Source: Clostridiales bacterium (GTDB taxonomy: Bacteria; Bacillota; Clostridia; Oscillospirales; QAMX01). From it: 64,000 nt of DNA. The stretch's first letter is position 1. Each line of letters opens with the position of its first letter. The stretch spans positions 1-64,000 of the forward strand of contig JAEDMJ010000003.1 of assembly GCA_016303065.1 (NCBI GenBank), given 5' to 3'. The position numbers and the translations under genes were made by a program. Positions 26,891-35,531 of this stretch are shown piece by piece. The notes below the pieces were generated by a model. That model was not told the origin of the DNA. It ran no database searches and was given only the letters and a program-made list of their open reading frames with translations.

Positions 26891-27594
26891 ATTTTTTCCC
26901 CCTGTTCGGATTCAAAAAAAGGACTGAGACGGCTCATACGGTACTTTGAAAAAGCCGTTCGCCGCAGGTTTGCCGGTATCACCGCGTTTGATATCCACGC
27001 CGGCAGAAGAGCCGTATATTTCACTTCCAGCAGCCCCGTTCCCACGGGAAACACCGGGACGGCATTTTTCAGAGAAACGTCAAAAAACTGTTCCGCGCCG
27101 CGCAGAGTCCGAAGCGACCGGTCAAGCGTAATCCGCACATGTCCCGGTTCTCCGGTGTACGCCTCGCGGGTGTACTCGCAAAGAGCCGCGGGCCGAAACC
27201 CCTCCGCCCGGCACAAAAAAGCAAGCTCCCTGACCGCCGGCGGATAATCCCTGTTTCCCGGCTCCGCCCGGCAGGATATGAGCGCGTCGGCAGTCTCCCG
27301 CGAAACCGGCACGGATGTCTTTTCCGAAGTATCTCCCCGGCGGAACTTCACTTCAAGCCGGAGAAAGTCCGGATTCCCGTCGTAAAGCCGAAGACGGTAT
27401 TTTTTCCGGAAATCCGTGCCGTCCTCGTTCTGTTCAAGGCACTTGTCATCCGCACTGTCAAAGTAGAGGCTTCTCACCGCATATCTTCCGTTTTGTCCGT
27501 GGACGTCCCGGCGCAAAAGCCCGCCCGCTCCGGCAGAGACGATCCTCAGTTCGCCCTCGGAGCATATGTATTTTTCTTCAAAACGAATCGCCAT
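26875..27594 (-). CDS. VTC-domain protein (polyphosphate polymerase-like)
   Basis: 239 residues matching the VTC domain (PF09359): RFEEKYIC start, VRSLYFDSADDKCLEQN, KKYRLRLYDGNP, LEVKFRRGDTSEKTSV with basic tunnel residues, and LLEVKYTALLPAWI at the end. In yeast Vtc4 this tunnel fold joins ATP phosphates into polyphosphate; bacterial forms pair with DUF4956. Cytoplasmic by itself and probably docked on the DUF4956 protein. Gap of two bases to the CotH gene. Confidence 0.88.
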   Translation of the reverse strand: MAIRFEEKYICSEGELRIVSAGAGGLLRRDVHGQNGRYAVRSLYFDSADDKCLEQNEDGTDFRKKYRLRLYDGNPDFLRLEVKFRRGDTSEKTSVPVSRETADALISCRAEPGNRDYPPAVRELAFLCRAEGFRPAALCEYTREAYTGEPGHVRITLDRSLRTLRGAEQFFDVSLKNAVPVFPVGTGLLEVKYTALLPAWISNAVIPANLRRTAFSKYRMSRLSPFFESEQGEKICLTR

Positions 27595-27596
27595 AA

Positions 27597-29120
27597 TCAG
27601 TCTGCCGAAAACTCCGAATCCATGTATTCAAGCCTTGCTTCGATATACCGGCAAAGCTCGTCCATTCCCGCTCCGTAATCGCTTTCCGGCCAGCGCGCCC
27701 TGTCCCGCTCCGCCGCGCCGGAACGGACAAGTTCCGATCTCAGCGCCTGCGCCGCGCCGCAGATTTTTTCCGCGTCCAGAATTTTTTCAAGCTCCAGATA
27801 TCTTCTGCAAAGCTGCTCTTCCGCTTTTTCCGGAAAAACCGACGCGTATGCCTCAAAAACCGGACAGGCGGTCGGCAGTGCGGCGCTTTCCCCGGAGTAC
27901 ACGGTATTGTTGCAGAACTTGAGTTCCGAAAAGCCGCACCCGAAGCTGAACTTGAAATCCGTCGGGATAACCGTGTAAGAAAGCTCTCCGTAATTGTCGT
28001 GAGCGGTAAGATAAAAACTCTGAAATCCGTACCGGGCAGACGACACAAGCGACGTAAAAATATAGTAGTCGCAGATGTTCGACGGCCGCTGGACCCGGGG
28101 CAGAGCTTCCGTTCCCGTTCCGCCAAACACCATTCCCGTCCAGAGCGCGCAGCTGTCCCAGAGCCCGGATTCAAAAAACGCGTGGGTAGAACGCAGCTCA
28201 ACGTCCCGGCAGAAAAAGCTTTCGGTCAGCAGAAAATCTTCGGCTTCCGGAACGTCCGGCCCGTCAAAGAGGTACACCGTGTCGTCGGCGTCCCCTCCGG
28301 AAAGCTTCGCATCCACTCTCTGTGCCAGAAGGTAAAGCCCGGCATAGTTTCCGTCGATGAAAACCTCCACATATTCCGCGTTCGCTCCGCTCTCGAGAGC
28401 GTACGGGTTTGTCGCCGCGATCCCGTTCCAGAGGTCCATCGCAAGTTTTTCGCGCACCTTGGTTCTGTCGCCGTACATCGGCATCAGTATCCAGTCGTCG
28501 TCGGCACGCATTCCGAGAAGCTGCGCCCGGTAATAAGCGCCGTTCTCATCAAAAAGTGTCAGCTTCCAGGAGCTTTTGGGCCAGAGCTCCGATTCGTACC
28601 CCCGGACATGGAATTCACAGGCGGAAACAACCGTCCGCGCACCCTTTTCTCCGCTTCCGTCGGGACAGAAAAGCCGCATTTCACCCGAGCTTTCGAGGCA
28701 AAGCGCCGGAAGCCCCGTGAACATCACGTTCACAGCGTCCGTAACCGTTCCGTCCGACACGCACAGCCTGAACACATGGCAGTATTCCAGGGCGCTGGGC
28801 CGGTATTCAAAAAACTCGTCGGGAACAAAAGACAGTTCATACCCCTCCGCAGTCGAAAGAGCACCGCTCCATCCCGCCCGATCGAGTGTCTGAGGGATGT
28901 AATAGGTGTCGGTATAACTGTCGTACGGGGCGGCGGCGCCGTTTAAGAGAAGCGAAAAAGCAAGCTCCCCTTCGGCGTTCCCATCCGCATCATCCCGTAT
29001 CTCAACTCCGAGAACGCTGTTTTTTTCAAGCCGGATCAAAGAGGCCCCGACAAGCCCCACTGCCGCAAGCAAAACCGCAAGAGCGGCGGCAAAGAGCAGT
29101 TTTTCGCGTTTTGACCTCAT
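27597..29120 (-). CDS. CotH-kinase-family protein, membrane-anchored
   Basis: 507 residues. One N-terminal membrane helix (~8-29) would leave the body outside. The CotH kinase region is clear: FHVRGYESELWPKSSWKLTL, ADDDWILMPMYGDRTKVREKLAMDLW and VEVFIDGNYAGLYLLAQRVD. CotH in Bacillus phosphorylates spore coat proteins; in VTC/DUF4956 neighbourhoods the same fold is thought to modify a surface protein or polymer. Overlaps the Nif3 gene (ATGA). Confidence 0.85.
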   Translation of the reverse strand: MRSKREKLLFAAALAVLLAAVGLVGASLIRLEKNSVLGVEIRDDADGNAEGELAFSLLLNGAAAPYDSYTDTYYIPQTLDRAGWSGALSTAEGYELSFVPDEFFEYRPSALEYCHVFRLCVSDGTVTDAVNVMFTGLPALCLESSGEMRLFCPDGSGEKGARTVVSACEFHVRGYESELWPKSSWKLTLFDENGAYYRAQLLGMRADDDWILMPMYGDRTKVREKLAMDLWNGIAATNPYALESGANAEYVEVFIDGNYAGLYLLAQRVDAKLSGGDADDTVYLFDGPDVPEAEDFLLTESFFCRDVELRSTHAFFESGLWDSCALWTGMVFGGTGTEALPRVQRPSNICDYYIFTSLVSSARYGFQSFYLTAHDNYGELSYTVIPTDFKFSFGCGFSELKFCNNTVYSGESAALPTACPVFEAYASVFPEKAEEQLCRRYLELEKILDAEKICGAAQALRSELVRSGAAERDRARWPESDYGAGMDELCRYIEARLEYMDSEFSAD

Positions 29121-29890
29121 TTTTCTCCTATGTACTTAAAAAACGGACGGCAGGATTGGGCAATTTCAAACCGGCAGTCCCTAAACCGTTCCGAAAGCCG
29201 CTCTTTCACAACGGGAAGGACAAGTCGCTCCGTCTCGTAATGGCCGGCGTCGATAAGGGTAAAGCCCGCCCGGAACGCGTCGACCGCCTGGGAATACTTT
29301 ATATCCCCCGTAATCAGCGCGTCCGCTCCGGCCGCCATGGCCGCCTCCACGAACGATGCGCCGCCTCCGCAGCAGACCGCGGCGGTCCCGACGGCTCTTC
29401 CCCCGTCGATAAGCCGCACAAAGGGCAGCCCGGCCGCAGTTCTGACTCTCCCGGCCAGGGCCGCGGGAGCGGATATCTCCTCAGGACAGGCGCAAAGAGC
29501 GCAGCAGCCGTCCGTGTCCGGCACAACTCCGACCTTTTTCAGTCCGATGGCACGAATAAACGTGTCGTTGACCCCTCCCGGCGCGGCGTCAAGGTTCGTA
29601 TGGCACGCGATCACGGCGACGCCCCGCTTTGCGGCCTGCCAGGGAAGGGCGTCCGAAGTGAAGCTTTTCACAGCGCGGAAAATCAGCGGATGATGAGTCA
29701 GAACGGCTCCTGCCCCCGCTTCCGCGGCTTCATCCAGTATCTCCTCCGTGAGATCCAGCGCAAGCATCACCTTTTTCGTCTCTGCCTCCGGGTCTCCGAC
29801 GAGAAGCCCGCAGTTGTCAAACTCCTTTGCGCTTGAGAAAGGCGCCCAACTGTCGAGATATTCCAAAAGCTCAGATATTTTCAAACTCAT
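29117..29890 (-). CDS. Nif3-like dinuclear metal-centre protein
   Basis: 257 residues, the short bacterial form without the central insert. Metal-ligand motifs are present: VLTHHPLIFRAVKS early, ACHTNLD, and the late Asp-x-x-His-x-x-Thr/Glu region IDAGHYETERLVLP. The family forms toroidal hexamers; some members are called GTP cyclohydrolase type 2 but the true role is unclear. It starts directly after the upstream lipoprotein stop (0-bp gap) and runs into CotH. Its place in a surface/glycan operon is odd, since Nif3 usually sits next to a TrmK-like methyltransferase. Confidence 0.92.
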   Translation of the reverse strand: MSLKISELLEYLDSWAPFSSAKEFDNCGLLVGDPEAETKKVMLALDLTEEILDEAAEAGAGAVLTHHPLIFRAVKSFTSDALPWQAAKRGVAVIACHTNLDAAPGGVNDTFIRAIGLKKVGVVPDTDGCCALCACPEEISAPAALAGRVRTAAGLPFVRLIDGGRAVGTAAVCCGGGASFVEAAMAAGADALITGDIKYSQAVDAFRAGFTLIDAGHYETERLVLPVVKERLSERFRDCRFEIAQSCRPFFKYIGEK

Positions 29891-31177
29891 TCACCTCTGT
29901 TCTTCGGGAATATATTCAAAAAAATCATACATATCGTACCAGCTTCCGGTGTAAACCCCGTCCGGAAATTTCAAGCCGTCCAGAATCCGGGTGCATCCGG
30001 AGGTGTTGGCCGCCGCGGTATAGACCGACGCAACGACCGCAGTATATGTCCCCACGGCGTTTCCGTCCGCATCTGTTTCGGCAAGAAGCCTTTCGCCCCA
30101 GCCGACAAAAAACAGCGCCGAATCGTTTGCGGAAAAAAGCGGCGCGGCGTATTCCGTTCCGGCGCTGCTCTCCACAACGCAGATGGTGTTGTCATTGGCG
30201 TAAACATAGACGCCCCTGTCTCCGGCTCCGTTTCCCGCCGCGGTATATGCGACAACGCTTCCGTCGGAGGAAACGGCCGTCCCGCTGACTCCGGAAAATC
30301 CCGACGGGATGTACGAGAATCTGAGCTTTGTCAGATCCACGACGCATATCGTCTCGAGCTCATCCTCCTCGTATCTGTAAGTCAGAAAAGCGGCGTGCGA
30401 GCCGTCCGAAGAGACGGAATAGTCGCTTTCGGCTTTATATGCCACATTTTTCCCGCCGAGGAGGGACGAAGCCCCCTCGATCACGGGAAGACTGAAAAGC
30501 TGGGGTCTTTTCTCTCCCGCAGCTCCGCAGGCAAGCAGAAGAGCCCCGCCGTCCGAAGACCAGCACAGCGGCTCCACAAGCCAGTCGCTTCTTCCGCATA
30601 TGCTCTCCGAAGAAAATTTTTCCGGCTCCGGAAGCCCCCTGTTTTTGACATAGAGCCCTTCCGGCCGGTCTACGCCCACATCCACATAGCGCACTCCGGC
30701 GGCAAGTCTTACCTTGTCCGGAGAAATAAGCGCCGAGTCCACAAAACAGCCGTCCGCCGCCGTAAAAAGCGTTTCAGTCACGCCGGTTTCCGGGTCGTAG
30801 GCGCGGACGCCGCCGGAATACGAGCACGAGATCATCCTTCCGGACGAAAAACACACAAACTTCGCATCCGGAGACGCCAGCGCGGCCGTTCCCCCGGACA
30901 CGGGGACGACGAAGATGTCGCTGCTCCTGTTGAAATATACGTATTTCCCGTCGGGAGATATCTTCGGCGAAAAGATATGCTCTCCCGCGGCGATCAGCGC
31001 GCTCTCTTTGCTCTCCATATAATACATATACAGCCCGTCTTCTCCCACATAGGCCAGCATATCCTCCGGAGAGTCCCCGGAGCGCTCAAAAAAGCACCCG
31101 GAAAGCAGCGCCGAAACGCACAGCGCAGCGCATATTGCAAACAGGTATTTTCTTATTCCAAGGTTCTTCACTCCCAA
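29891..31177 (-). CDS. Beta-propeller lipoprotein (TolB/WD40-like repeats), function unknown
   Basis: 428 residues. The signal peptide ends in the lipobox LLSGC (Cys28). The body carries repeated short strands of the SPDGKYVYF type, namely ISPDGKYVYFN, ALISPDKVRLAAG, SSDGGALLLACG, SSDGSHAAFLTY and SSDGSVVAYTA, so a six- or seven-bladed propeller is likely, outside the membrane. Start TTG at 31177 (GGAGG seven bases upstream); a GTG at 31171 overlapping the previous stop (GTGA) is the alternative. Probably a binding or scaffold protein for the CotH/VTC products; this is inference. Confidence 0.7.
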   Translation of the reverse strand: MGVKNLGIRKYLFAICAALCVSALLSGCFFERSGDSPEDMLAYVGEDGLYMYYMESKESALIAAGEHIFSPKISPDGKYVYFNRSSDIFVVPVSGGTAALASPDAKFVCFSSGRMISCSYSGGVRAYDPETGVTETLFTAADGCFVDSALISPDKVRLAAGVRYVDVGVDRPEGLYVKNRGLPEPEKFSSESICGRSDWLVEPLCWSSDGGALLLACGAAGEKRPQLFSLPVIEGASSLLGGKNVAYKAESDYSVSSDGSHAAFLTYRYEEDELETICVVDLTKLRFSYIPSGFSGVSGTAVSSDGSVVAYTAAGNGAGDRGVYVYANDNTICVVESSAGTEYAAPLFSANDSALFFVGWGERLLAETDADGNAVGTYTAVVASVYTAAANTSGCTRILDGLKFPDGVYTGSWYDMYDFFEYIPEEQR

Positions 31178-32928
31178 ATGAACGCCTCCAGGGTCTGCGG
31201 TTCAAGCGGCACGCGGAACACGGTCTCAGTCATGTCCTCACTCAGCTCCGGGGTTTCCTCTGCCGCGGCACCGGCGTTACGGCCGCGGACAACGGTATAG
31301 GGGGCATGGACCGCGCCGGTGACAAGGCTTCTGAGCTTTTCCGGGGTTCCCTTAACGTGAATGAGCGCCGCAGAGCCGTGTTCAAGGAAGGATTTCACCG
31401 CAAAGGTGTTGTTGTCCTTCGGGAAAACTGCAATACGGTTCTGGCCTTCAATCCAGACGGGCATATTCCTCGAAAGATATTTGCGGACGTATCCCATGAC
31501 GGGAGCCGGAATATCGTACCAGTCAGACATGCTGTCCGGCACGTTCAGTATCCAGAGCTTTCCCTTTCCGTACCAGCTTCTGGAAAGCAGTATATTGGGC
31601 GAACAGTCATTGGTCTGAACCGCAAAGAACTCGTTTTCGTTGGTCATCCATTCAATGACCGGAAGGGAAATGTCGTGGCTGGCGCGGTAATAGGCGCAGT
31701 CCGTTCCCCAGCCCGAGTCAAACCCGCCGAATTCGTTCCCGCTCTGTCTGGCGGAGGTGACGCGCATGGCGGTGAACTCCGCCGCTCCGGCGTCCTGAAG
31801 CCTTTCAAGGCAGCCCGAGGTCATGACCACGTGTCCGCCCTTCAAAAGGTGGTCTCCGATTTTTCTTATGATGTCCGGGTCGCAGGCCGAAGCCGCCGTC
31901 AGCATCACAAGGCAGGGCTGCGAGGGAAACTCGACGGTGGGGTCCGCCGGAACGCCGCACATACCGAGGAAGTCGTAAACATGGTCCTCCCCCCTGGAAT
32001 GATACGGCAAATAGACCGGAATGCCGACGGGCTTTCCGAGCTTTCCGAGGAAGCGGTCGGTTCTGTCGCAGAAATAGCCCAGCACCGGAGTGTACATCGT
32101 GTCGTAGTTAAGCTCCCAGCAGAAAAGCGTCATCTCTTCCGGAGAAGCCATAAGAGTGAGCTCGGCCTGCTCGCTGAAAACATTCATGTCGTTTCCGCAC
32201 TGGATGGAATCGAACCAGCCCCCCCGGTTGTTGTGGGGCGGAAGGCTCTGGAGATAGCGTATCAGCGAATAGGAGGTGTAGCGCGGATTGCGGAACAGCG
32301 AATAGCGCGTGTGGCGCGTCTCGGTTCCCGAATAGATATTGTCGAACATGGCCGGCTGGGTCTCCGTGTTATAGCCCAGAACCTGGAAGCTTTCGTGCCA
32401 TGTGGGATACTTCAAAGTTATCTTCACACTGGGGTTCACGGCCTTCGCCGGGGCGACGATACAGTCCCGGCAGAAATCCGTCATAAGCGAAAGGCGGAAC
32501 TCCTGCCAGGTGCGGTCTCCCTTTGCCTTCCGGCATCGCTCACAGGTGCAGTCCGTGGAGAGGGAGTCGTCGATCATGATCTCGTCGAAATACTGAGCCA
32601 TCGAAGCGATGTATTCCGAAAAAAGCTTTCTGACGTCCGGGTTTGTAAAACACAGCATCCTCGCCGAACAGTCGAAATGAGGGGAATACGACGGCATGAT
32701 GGCCGTTGCGGTGCGCACGCCGCGGGACTCGAAAAACTCCTTTGCCTTCAAAAGCCGGTCAAGTGGCGCCGCTTCCCCGCGGAAGCATTCAAGGTACACT
32801 TTTTCAAACCTGGTATATTTTGAATAATAGGCAAACTGCGCCTCGGGGTCTCCGTTATCTCCGAACATTTTGTTAACACAGCCAACTGTCATGAAGACGG
32901 AAAAACAAAAGTTATCATAACCCTTCAT
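31168..32928 (-). CDS. Unrecognised 586-aa protein, glycoside-hydrolase-like architecture
   Basis: I cannot name this family. The first ~330 residues look like a TIM barrel with an acidic strand end EIMIDDSLSTDCTCERCRKA, which resembles catalytic or metal sites of GH42/GH-A type barrels and adds a CxxCxxC cluster. Residues ~350-450 (CLVMLTAASACDPDIIRKIG, GGHVVMTSG) resemble the GATase-like trimerisation domain of beta-galactosidases, and a beta-rich end closes the chain. No signal peptide. ATG at 32928 has GGGAG ten bases upstream; a TTG at 32934 is possible. First gene of the run to GH29, overlapping the propeller lipoprotein. Confidence 0.7.
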   Translation of the reverse strand: MKGYDNFCFSVFMTVGCVNKMFGDNGDPEAQFAYYSKYTRFEKVYLECFRGEAAPLDRLLKAKEFFESRGVRTATAIMPSYSPHFDCSARMLCFTNPDVRKLFSEYIASMAQYFDEIMIDDSLSTDCTCERCRKAKGDRTWQEFRLSLMTDFCRDCIVAPAKAVNPSVKITLKYPTWHESFQVLGYNTETQPAMFDNIYSGTETRHTRYSLFRNPRYTSYSLIRYLQSLPPHNNRGGWFDSIQCGNDMNVFSEQAELTLMASPEEMTLFCWELNYDTMYTPVLGYFCDRTDRFLGKLGKPVGIPVYLPYHSRGEDHVYDFLGMCGVPADPTVEFPSQPCLVMLTAASACDPDIIRKIGDHLLKGGHVVMTSGCLERLQDAGAAEFTAMRVTSARQSGNEFGGFDSGWGTDCAYYRASHDISLPVIEWMTNENEFFAVQTNDCSPNILLSRSWYGKGKLWILNVPDSMSDWYDIPAPVMGYVRKYLSRNMPVWIEGQNRIAVFPKDNNTFAVKSFLEHGSAALIHVKGTPEKLRSLVTGAVHAPYTVVRGRNAGAAAEETPELSEDMTETVFRVPLEPQTLEAFIWE

Positions 32929-32978
32929 AACCAAAACTCTCCCTTACAAGCTGTTGTCATTCAAATCCTTTACGTCTG

Positions 32979-33007
32979 ATTTTAGCACAGCGAGCCCCTG
33001 CTGTCAA
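32979..33007 (-). promoter_or_regulatory. Promoter of the 32.9-24.9 kb minus-strand operon
   Basis: TTGACA (33002-33007) and TAAAAT (32979-32984) on the minus strand, 17 bases apart; the first clear promoter for the seven following genes. Confidence 0.78.
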
Positions 33008-33048
33008 GGAATATGTTGTATTCTTCGGGCTTCACTCACAAATTGGAC

Positions 33049-33077
33049 TTGACAAAATGAGGTTTTTGTTGTTAAAT
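33049..33077 (+). promoter_or_regulatory. Promoter of the DacF-like gene
   Basis: TTGACA (33049-33054), 17 bases, TTAAAT (33072-33077). Back to back with the minus-strand promoter at 32979-33007, the two -35 boxes being only 41 bases apart. Confidence 0.68.
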
Positions 33078-33136
33078 ATATGGTATATAATAGCTGTATT
33101 GCACAGTTGAAAATCCAAAACGGAGGTGTTCATATA

Positions 33137-34630
33137 ATGACGGGTAAATCAATACTCGGAAAACGACTTCTCTGCACGGTGCTTGCCCTTTTCACGCTTC
33201 TCGCCGCAGCGCTCCCGGCCTTTGCCGAACCGACGGCCATGTCCGAATACGCGGTGCTCATTGACTCGACGACGGGCCAGGTTCTTTACAGCAAGGGCAT
33301 GGACGAATCGATCTCTCCTTCCGGGCTTGTAAAGCTTATGACCGCCCTTGTCGCGGTTGAAAGCGGCACACCTCTGAGCACCAAGCTCACGGTCACGTCC
33401 GACGCGCTGGCTCCCCTCGGAACCGGATACCGCAGCATGGACCTTGTCGCCGGAGAGCAGATCACCCTTGAGGACTGCCTCTGCGGCATGATACTCAACT
33501 CCGCAAACGACGCTTCCAACGTCATCGCCGAGAAGCTCGGCGGAGACATCGACACATTTGTCAAAAAGATGAACAGCAAGACCGAAGAGCTCGGACTCAA
33601 AAACACTTCCTTCGTCAACCCGAGCGGCCTTCCCGAAAACGGCCAGAAATCCACCGTTTACGACATGGCCATGATTCTTCGCAACGCGCTTTCCAACTCC
33701 GATTTCTCCAAAATATTCGGAATGCAGGAGTGCACGATCCTCCCCACGAACTACAACAACAACACCAGAAACTACAAGACCCGCTGCCTGATGAACCACA
33801 ATGCCTCCGAATACGCTTTTGACGGCACCCTCGGCGGCACGATCGGATATTCGACGGACGACGGCTATATAATCGCCACCGCAGCCGTCCGCGACAACCG
33901 CACGCTTATTGCCGTCGTTGCCGAAGCGGACAGCGAAGCAAATCTCTATGCCGACGCGGCGGCGCTTCTTGAGTACGGGTTCGACGGTTTCACCGAAGTT
34001 TCCATTGCCGGAAGCGATTTCGCCAGCGGTTCGATTCCCCTTACCGAAAACGGCGTCAAAGTCGGCTCCGTCGTCTTCTCCGTCGCAAACGAAACGGTAA
34101 ACGTTCTCCTCGCCGCCGACCGCAGCTCCGACAATGTCGAAGCCGTCGCCGAGGCGCTTCCCTCTTCAATCGAAAAAAACTCCCCGATGGAGTACACGGC
34201 GAATATCTGTTACAGGCTGTCCGACGGAACCTATGAAGTTCTCCTCAGAGACGTCCTTCTGACGGCTGACATCCGGCTCGACGCTACCGGCACCGCTACT
34301 GCCGATCCCGCAGCCACCGGCTCCATCGCCACCGACGGCGACGGAAATCCCATTACCGACGAGGCCGGAAACGTCGTCACCAACTATACGGGCGAAAGCA
34401 CCGGCGGTTCCTCCGGCTCCGGAGGAGGCTTCAAGAAGTTCATCCTGACTCTGCTGAAGGTTCTCCTTATAATTATTGCCTGCGTCGCAGGATTGATACT
34501 CATATTCCTCCTGACGCTGGTGATCATCAAGCAGGTCAAGAGAAACCGCAAGAGAAAGGCCCGCGCCCGTGCCGCCGCCGAACGCGCCGCCAGAGCCCAG
34601 CGCCAGAGAAACGACAGAAATTATTACTGA
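33137..34630 (+). CDS. D-Ala-D-Ala carboxypeptidase homologue (PBP5/DacF type), catalytic residues lost
   Basis: 497 residues from the ATG at 33137 (GGAGG in front). Signal peptide ~1-30 ending AFA. The fold is clearly that of PBP5/DacF, which trim the last D-alanine of peptidoglycan stems, but the active site is broken. The SxxK motif reads SPSGLVKLM, so the serine position is Gly63 (Lys66 kept), and the KTG motif reads GTIGYSTDDG, so Lys is Thr235 and Thr is Ile236. SxN is intact (Ser122-Ala-Asn124). The usual C-terminal amphipathic helix is replaced by a Ser/Gly linker, a true membrane helix (~435-465) and a very basic cytosolic tail. It is probably a non-catalytic, peptidoglycan-sensing or scaffolding protein. 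Confidence 0.88.
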   Translation: MTGKSILGKRLLCTVLALFTLLAAALPAFAEPTAMSEYAVLIDSTTGQVLYSKGMDESISPSGLVKLMTALVAVESGTPLSTKLTVTSDALAPLGTGYRSMDLVAGEQITLEDCLCGMILNSANDASNVIAEKLGGDIDTFVKKMNSKTEELGLKNTSFVNPSGLPENGQKSTVYDMAMILRNALSNSDFSKIFGMQECTILPTNYNNNTRNYKTRCLMNHNASEYAFDGTLGGTIGYSTDDGYIIATAAVRDNRTLIAVVAEADSEANLYADAAALLEYGFDGFTEVSIAGSDFASGSIPLTENGVKVGSVVFSVANETVNVLLAADRSSDNVEAVAEALPSSIEKNSPMEYTANICYRLSDGTYEVLLRDVLLTADIRLDATGTATADPAATGSIATDGDGNPITDEAGNVVTNYTGESTGGSSGSGGGFKKFILTLLKVLLIIIACVAGLILIFLLTLVIIKQVKRNRKRKARARAAAERAARAQRQRNDRNYY

Positions 34631-34680
34631 TCCTTCCCCGCGCTCCAAACTGCGGCCGGCCAAAAAAAATAACGCGTCTT

Positions 34681-34716
34681 CCCCCGATGCCAAACGTCCG
34701 GTATCGGGGGATTTTC
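34681..34716 (+). terminator. Hairpin after the DacF-like gene, related to the palindromic repeat
   Basis: CCCCCGATGCC (34681-34691) pairs with GGTATCGGGGG (34700-34710) with one G-U, then ATTTTC. It shares the core CCCCCxATxCC...GGTATxGGGGG with the 34-bp palindrome 80 bases downstream. Confidence 0.6.
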
Positions 34717-34792
34717 ATATAGATCGGCCTGAAAACTCTGACGCGCGGCGGACTTTACCGGCAAAAAGAAAACGCCCTTTCTTCCATGACAA

Positions 34793-34826
34793 TACCCCCA
34801 ATACCGGGTGTCCGGTATTGGGGGTA
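34793..34826. repeat. 34-bp perfect palindrome, copy 2
   Basis: Same 34 bases as 11759-11792: arms 34793-34807 and 34812-34826, GTGT loop. It lies between the DacF-like gene and the convergent rplT. Confidence 0.85.
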
Positions 34827-34870
34827 CGTATCAAAAAGAAAACACTTTTTTGTTAAAAGGTCAATCCGGC

Positions 34871-35224
34871 TCAGAGAGCTGCCTTTGCGGTCTCGACAAG
34901 CTTTGCAAAGCCCTGGGGATCGGTGTGGGCAATGTCGGCGAGCATTTTTCTGTTCAGAACGACGTTGGCCTTCTTGAGACCGTTCATGAAACGGGAATAG
35001 TTGATGCCGTTGACCTTGCAGGCAGCGGAAATACGGCTGATCCAGAGCTTGCGGAAGTCGCGCTTTTTCAGTCTGCGGCTGGTATAAGCGTACTTCAGGG
35101 ACTTCATGACCTGCTGGTTAGCAACCTTGTAGTGGGTGGATTTGGTTCCCCAATAGCCTCTTGCGAGACCGATGATCTTCTTTCTTCTCTTGCGGGTCAT
35201 CAACGCGCCCTTAATTCTTGCCAT
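34871..35224 (-). CDS. rplT: 50S ribosomal protein L20
   Basis: 117 residues, normal length and very basic, starting MARIKGALMTRKRRKKIIGL and containing the RNA-binding YWGTKSTHYKVANQQVMKSL block. It binds 23S rRNA early in 50S assembly and in Firmicutes also represses its own operon at the leader RNA. Third gene of infC-rpmI-rplT. Confidence 0.98.
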   Translation of the reverse strand: MARIKGALMTRKRRKKIIGLARGYWGTKSTHYKVANQQVMKSLKYAYTSRRLKKRDFRKLWISRISAACKVNGINYSRFMNGLKKANVVLNRKMLADIAHTDPQGFAKLVETAKAAL

Positions 35225-35264
35225 TTTATCTCAATCCTTTCAATCAGTCAGTATTTGTGCGCGC

Positions 35265-35462
35265 TCAGGCGTAGGGCAGGAGCTGCTTAAGAGTGGGTGC
35301 GTTCGCCGCGGCGGCGTAGCCGGTCTTGCGGAGGTTGCGCTTTCTCTTTGTGGTCTTCTTTGAAAGAATATGATTCCTGAGCATGTGGTTGCGCTTGACC
35401 TTACCGGTCTTTGTAAGCGAAAATCTCTTCGCGGTACCCTTATGGGTCTTCAGCTTTGGCAT
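35265..35462 (-). CDS. rpmI: 50S ribosomal protein L35
   Basis: 65 residues from the ATG at 35462 (MPKLKTHKGTAKRFSLTKTG), the standard L35 start; the in-frame upstream codons are leader sequence. It ends KQLLPYA. Component of the large subunit, between infC and rplT in the conserved order. Confidence 0.97.
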   Translation of the reverse strand: MPKLKTHKGTAKRFSLTKTGKVKRNHMLRNHILSKKTTKRKRNLRKTGYAAAANAPTLKQLLPYA

Positions 35463-35531
35463 AGTCTTACGACTCCTTTCATATATCAAGCGGAGCAAGG
35501 CCCGCGCTTTCTACGTTTTTCGGAAAATGAT

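Noticed and set aside
31135..32823. Plus-strand frame of 562 codons opposite the 586-aa gene
   Set aside because: The minus-strand frame has a promoter, ribosome site and operon links; the plus frame has none and looks like a codon shadow.
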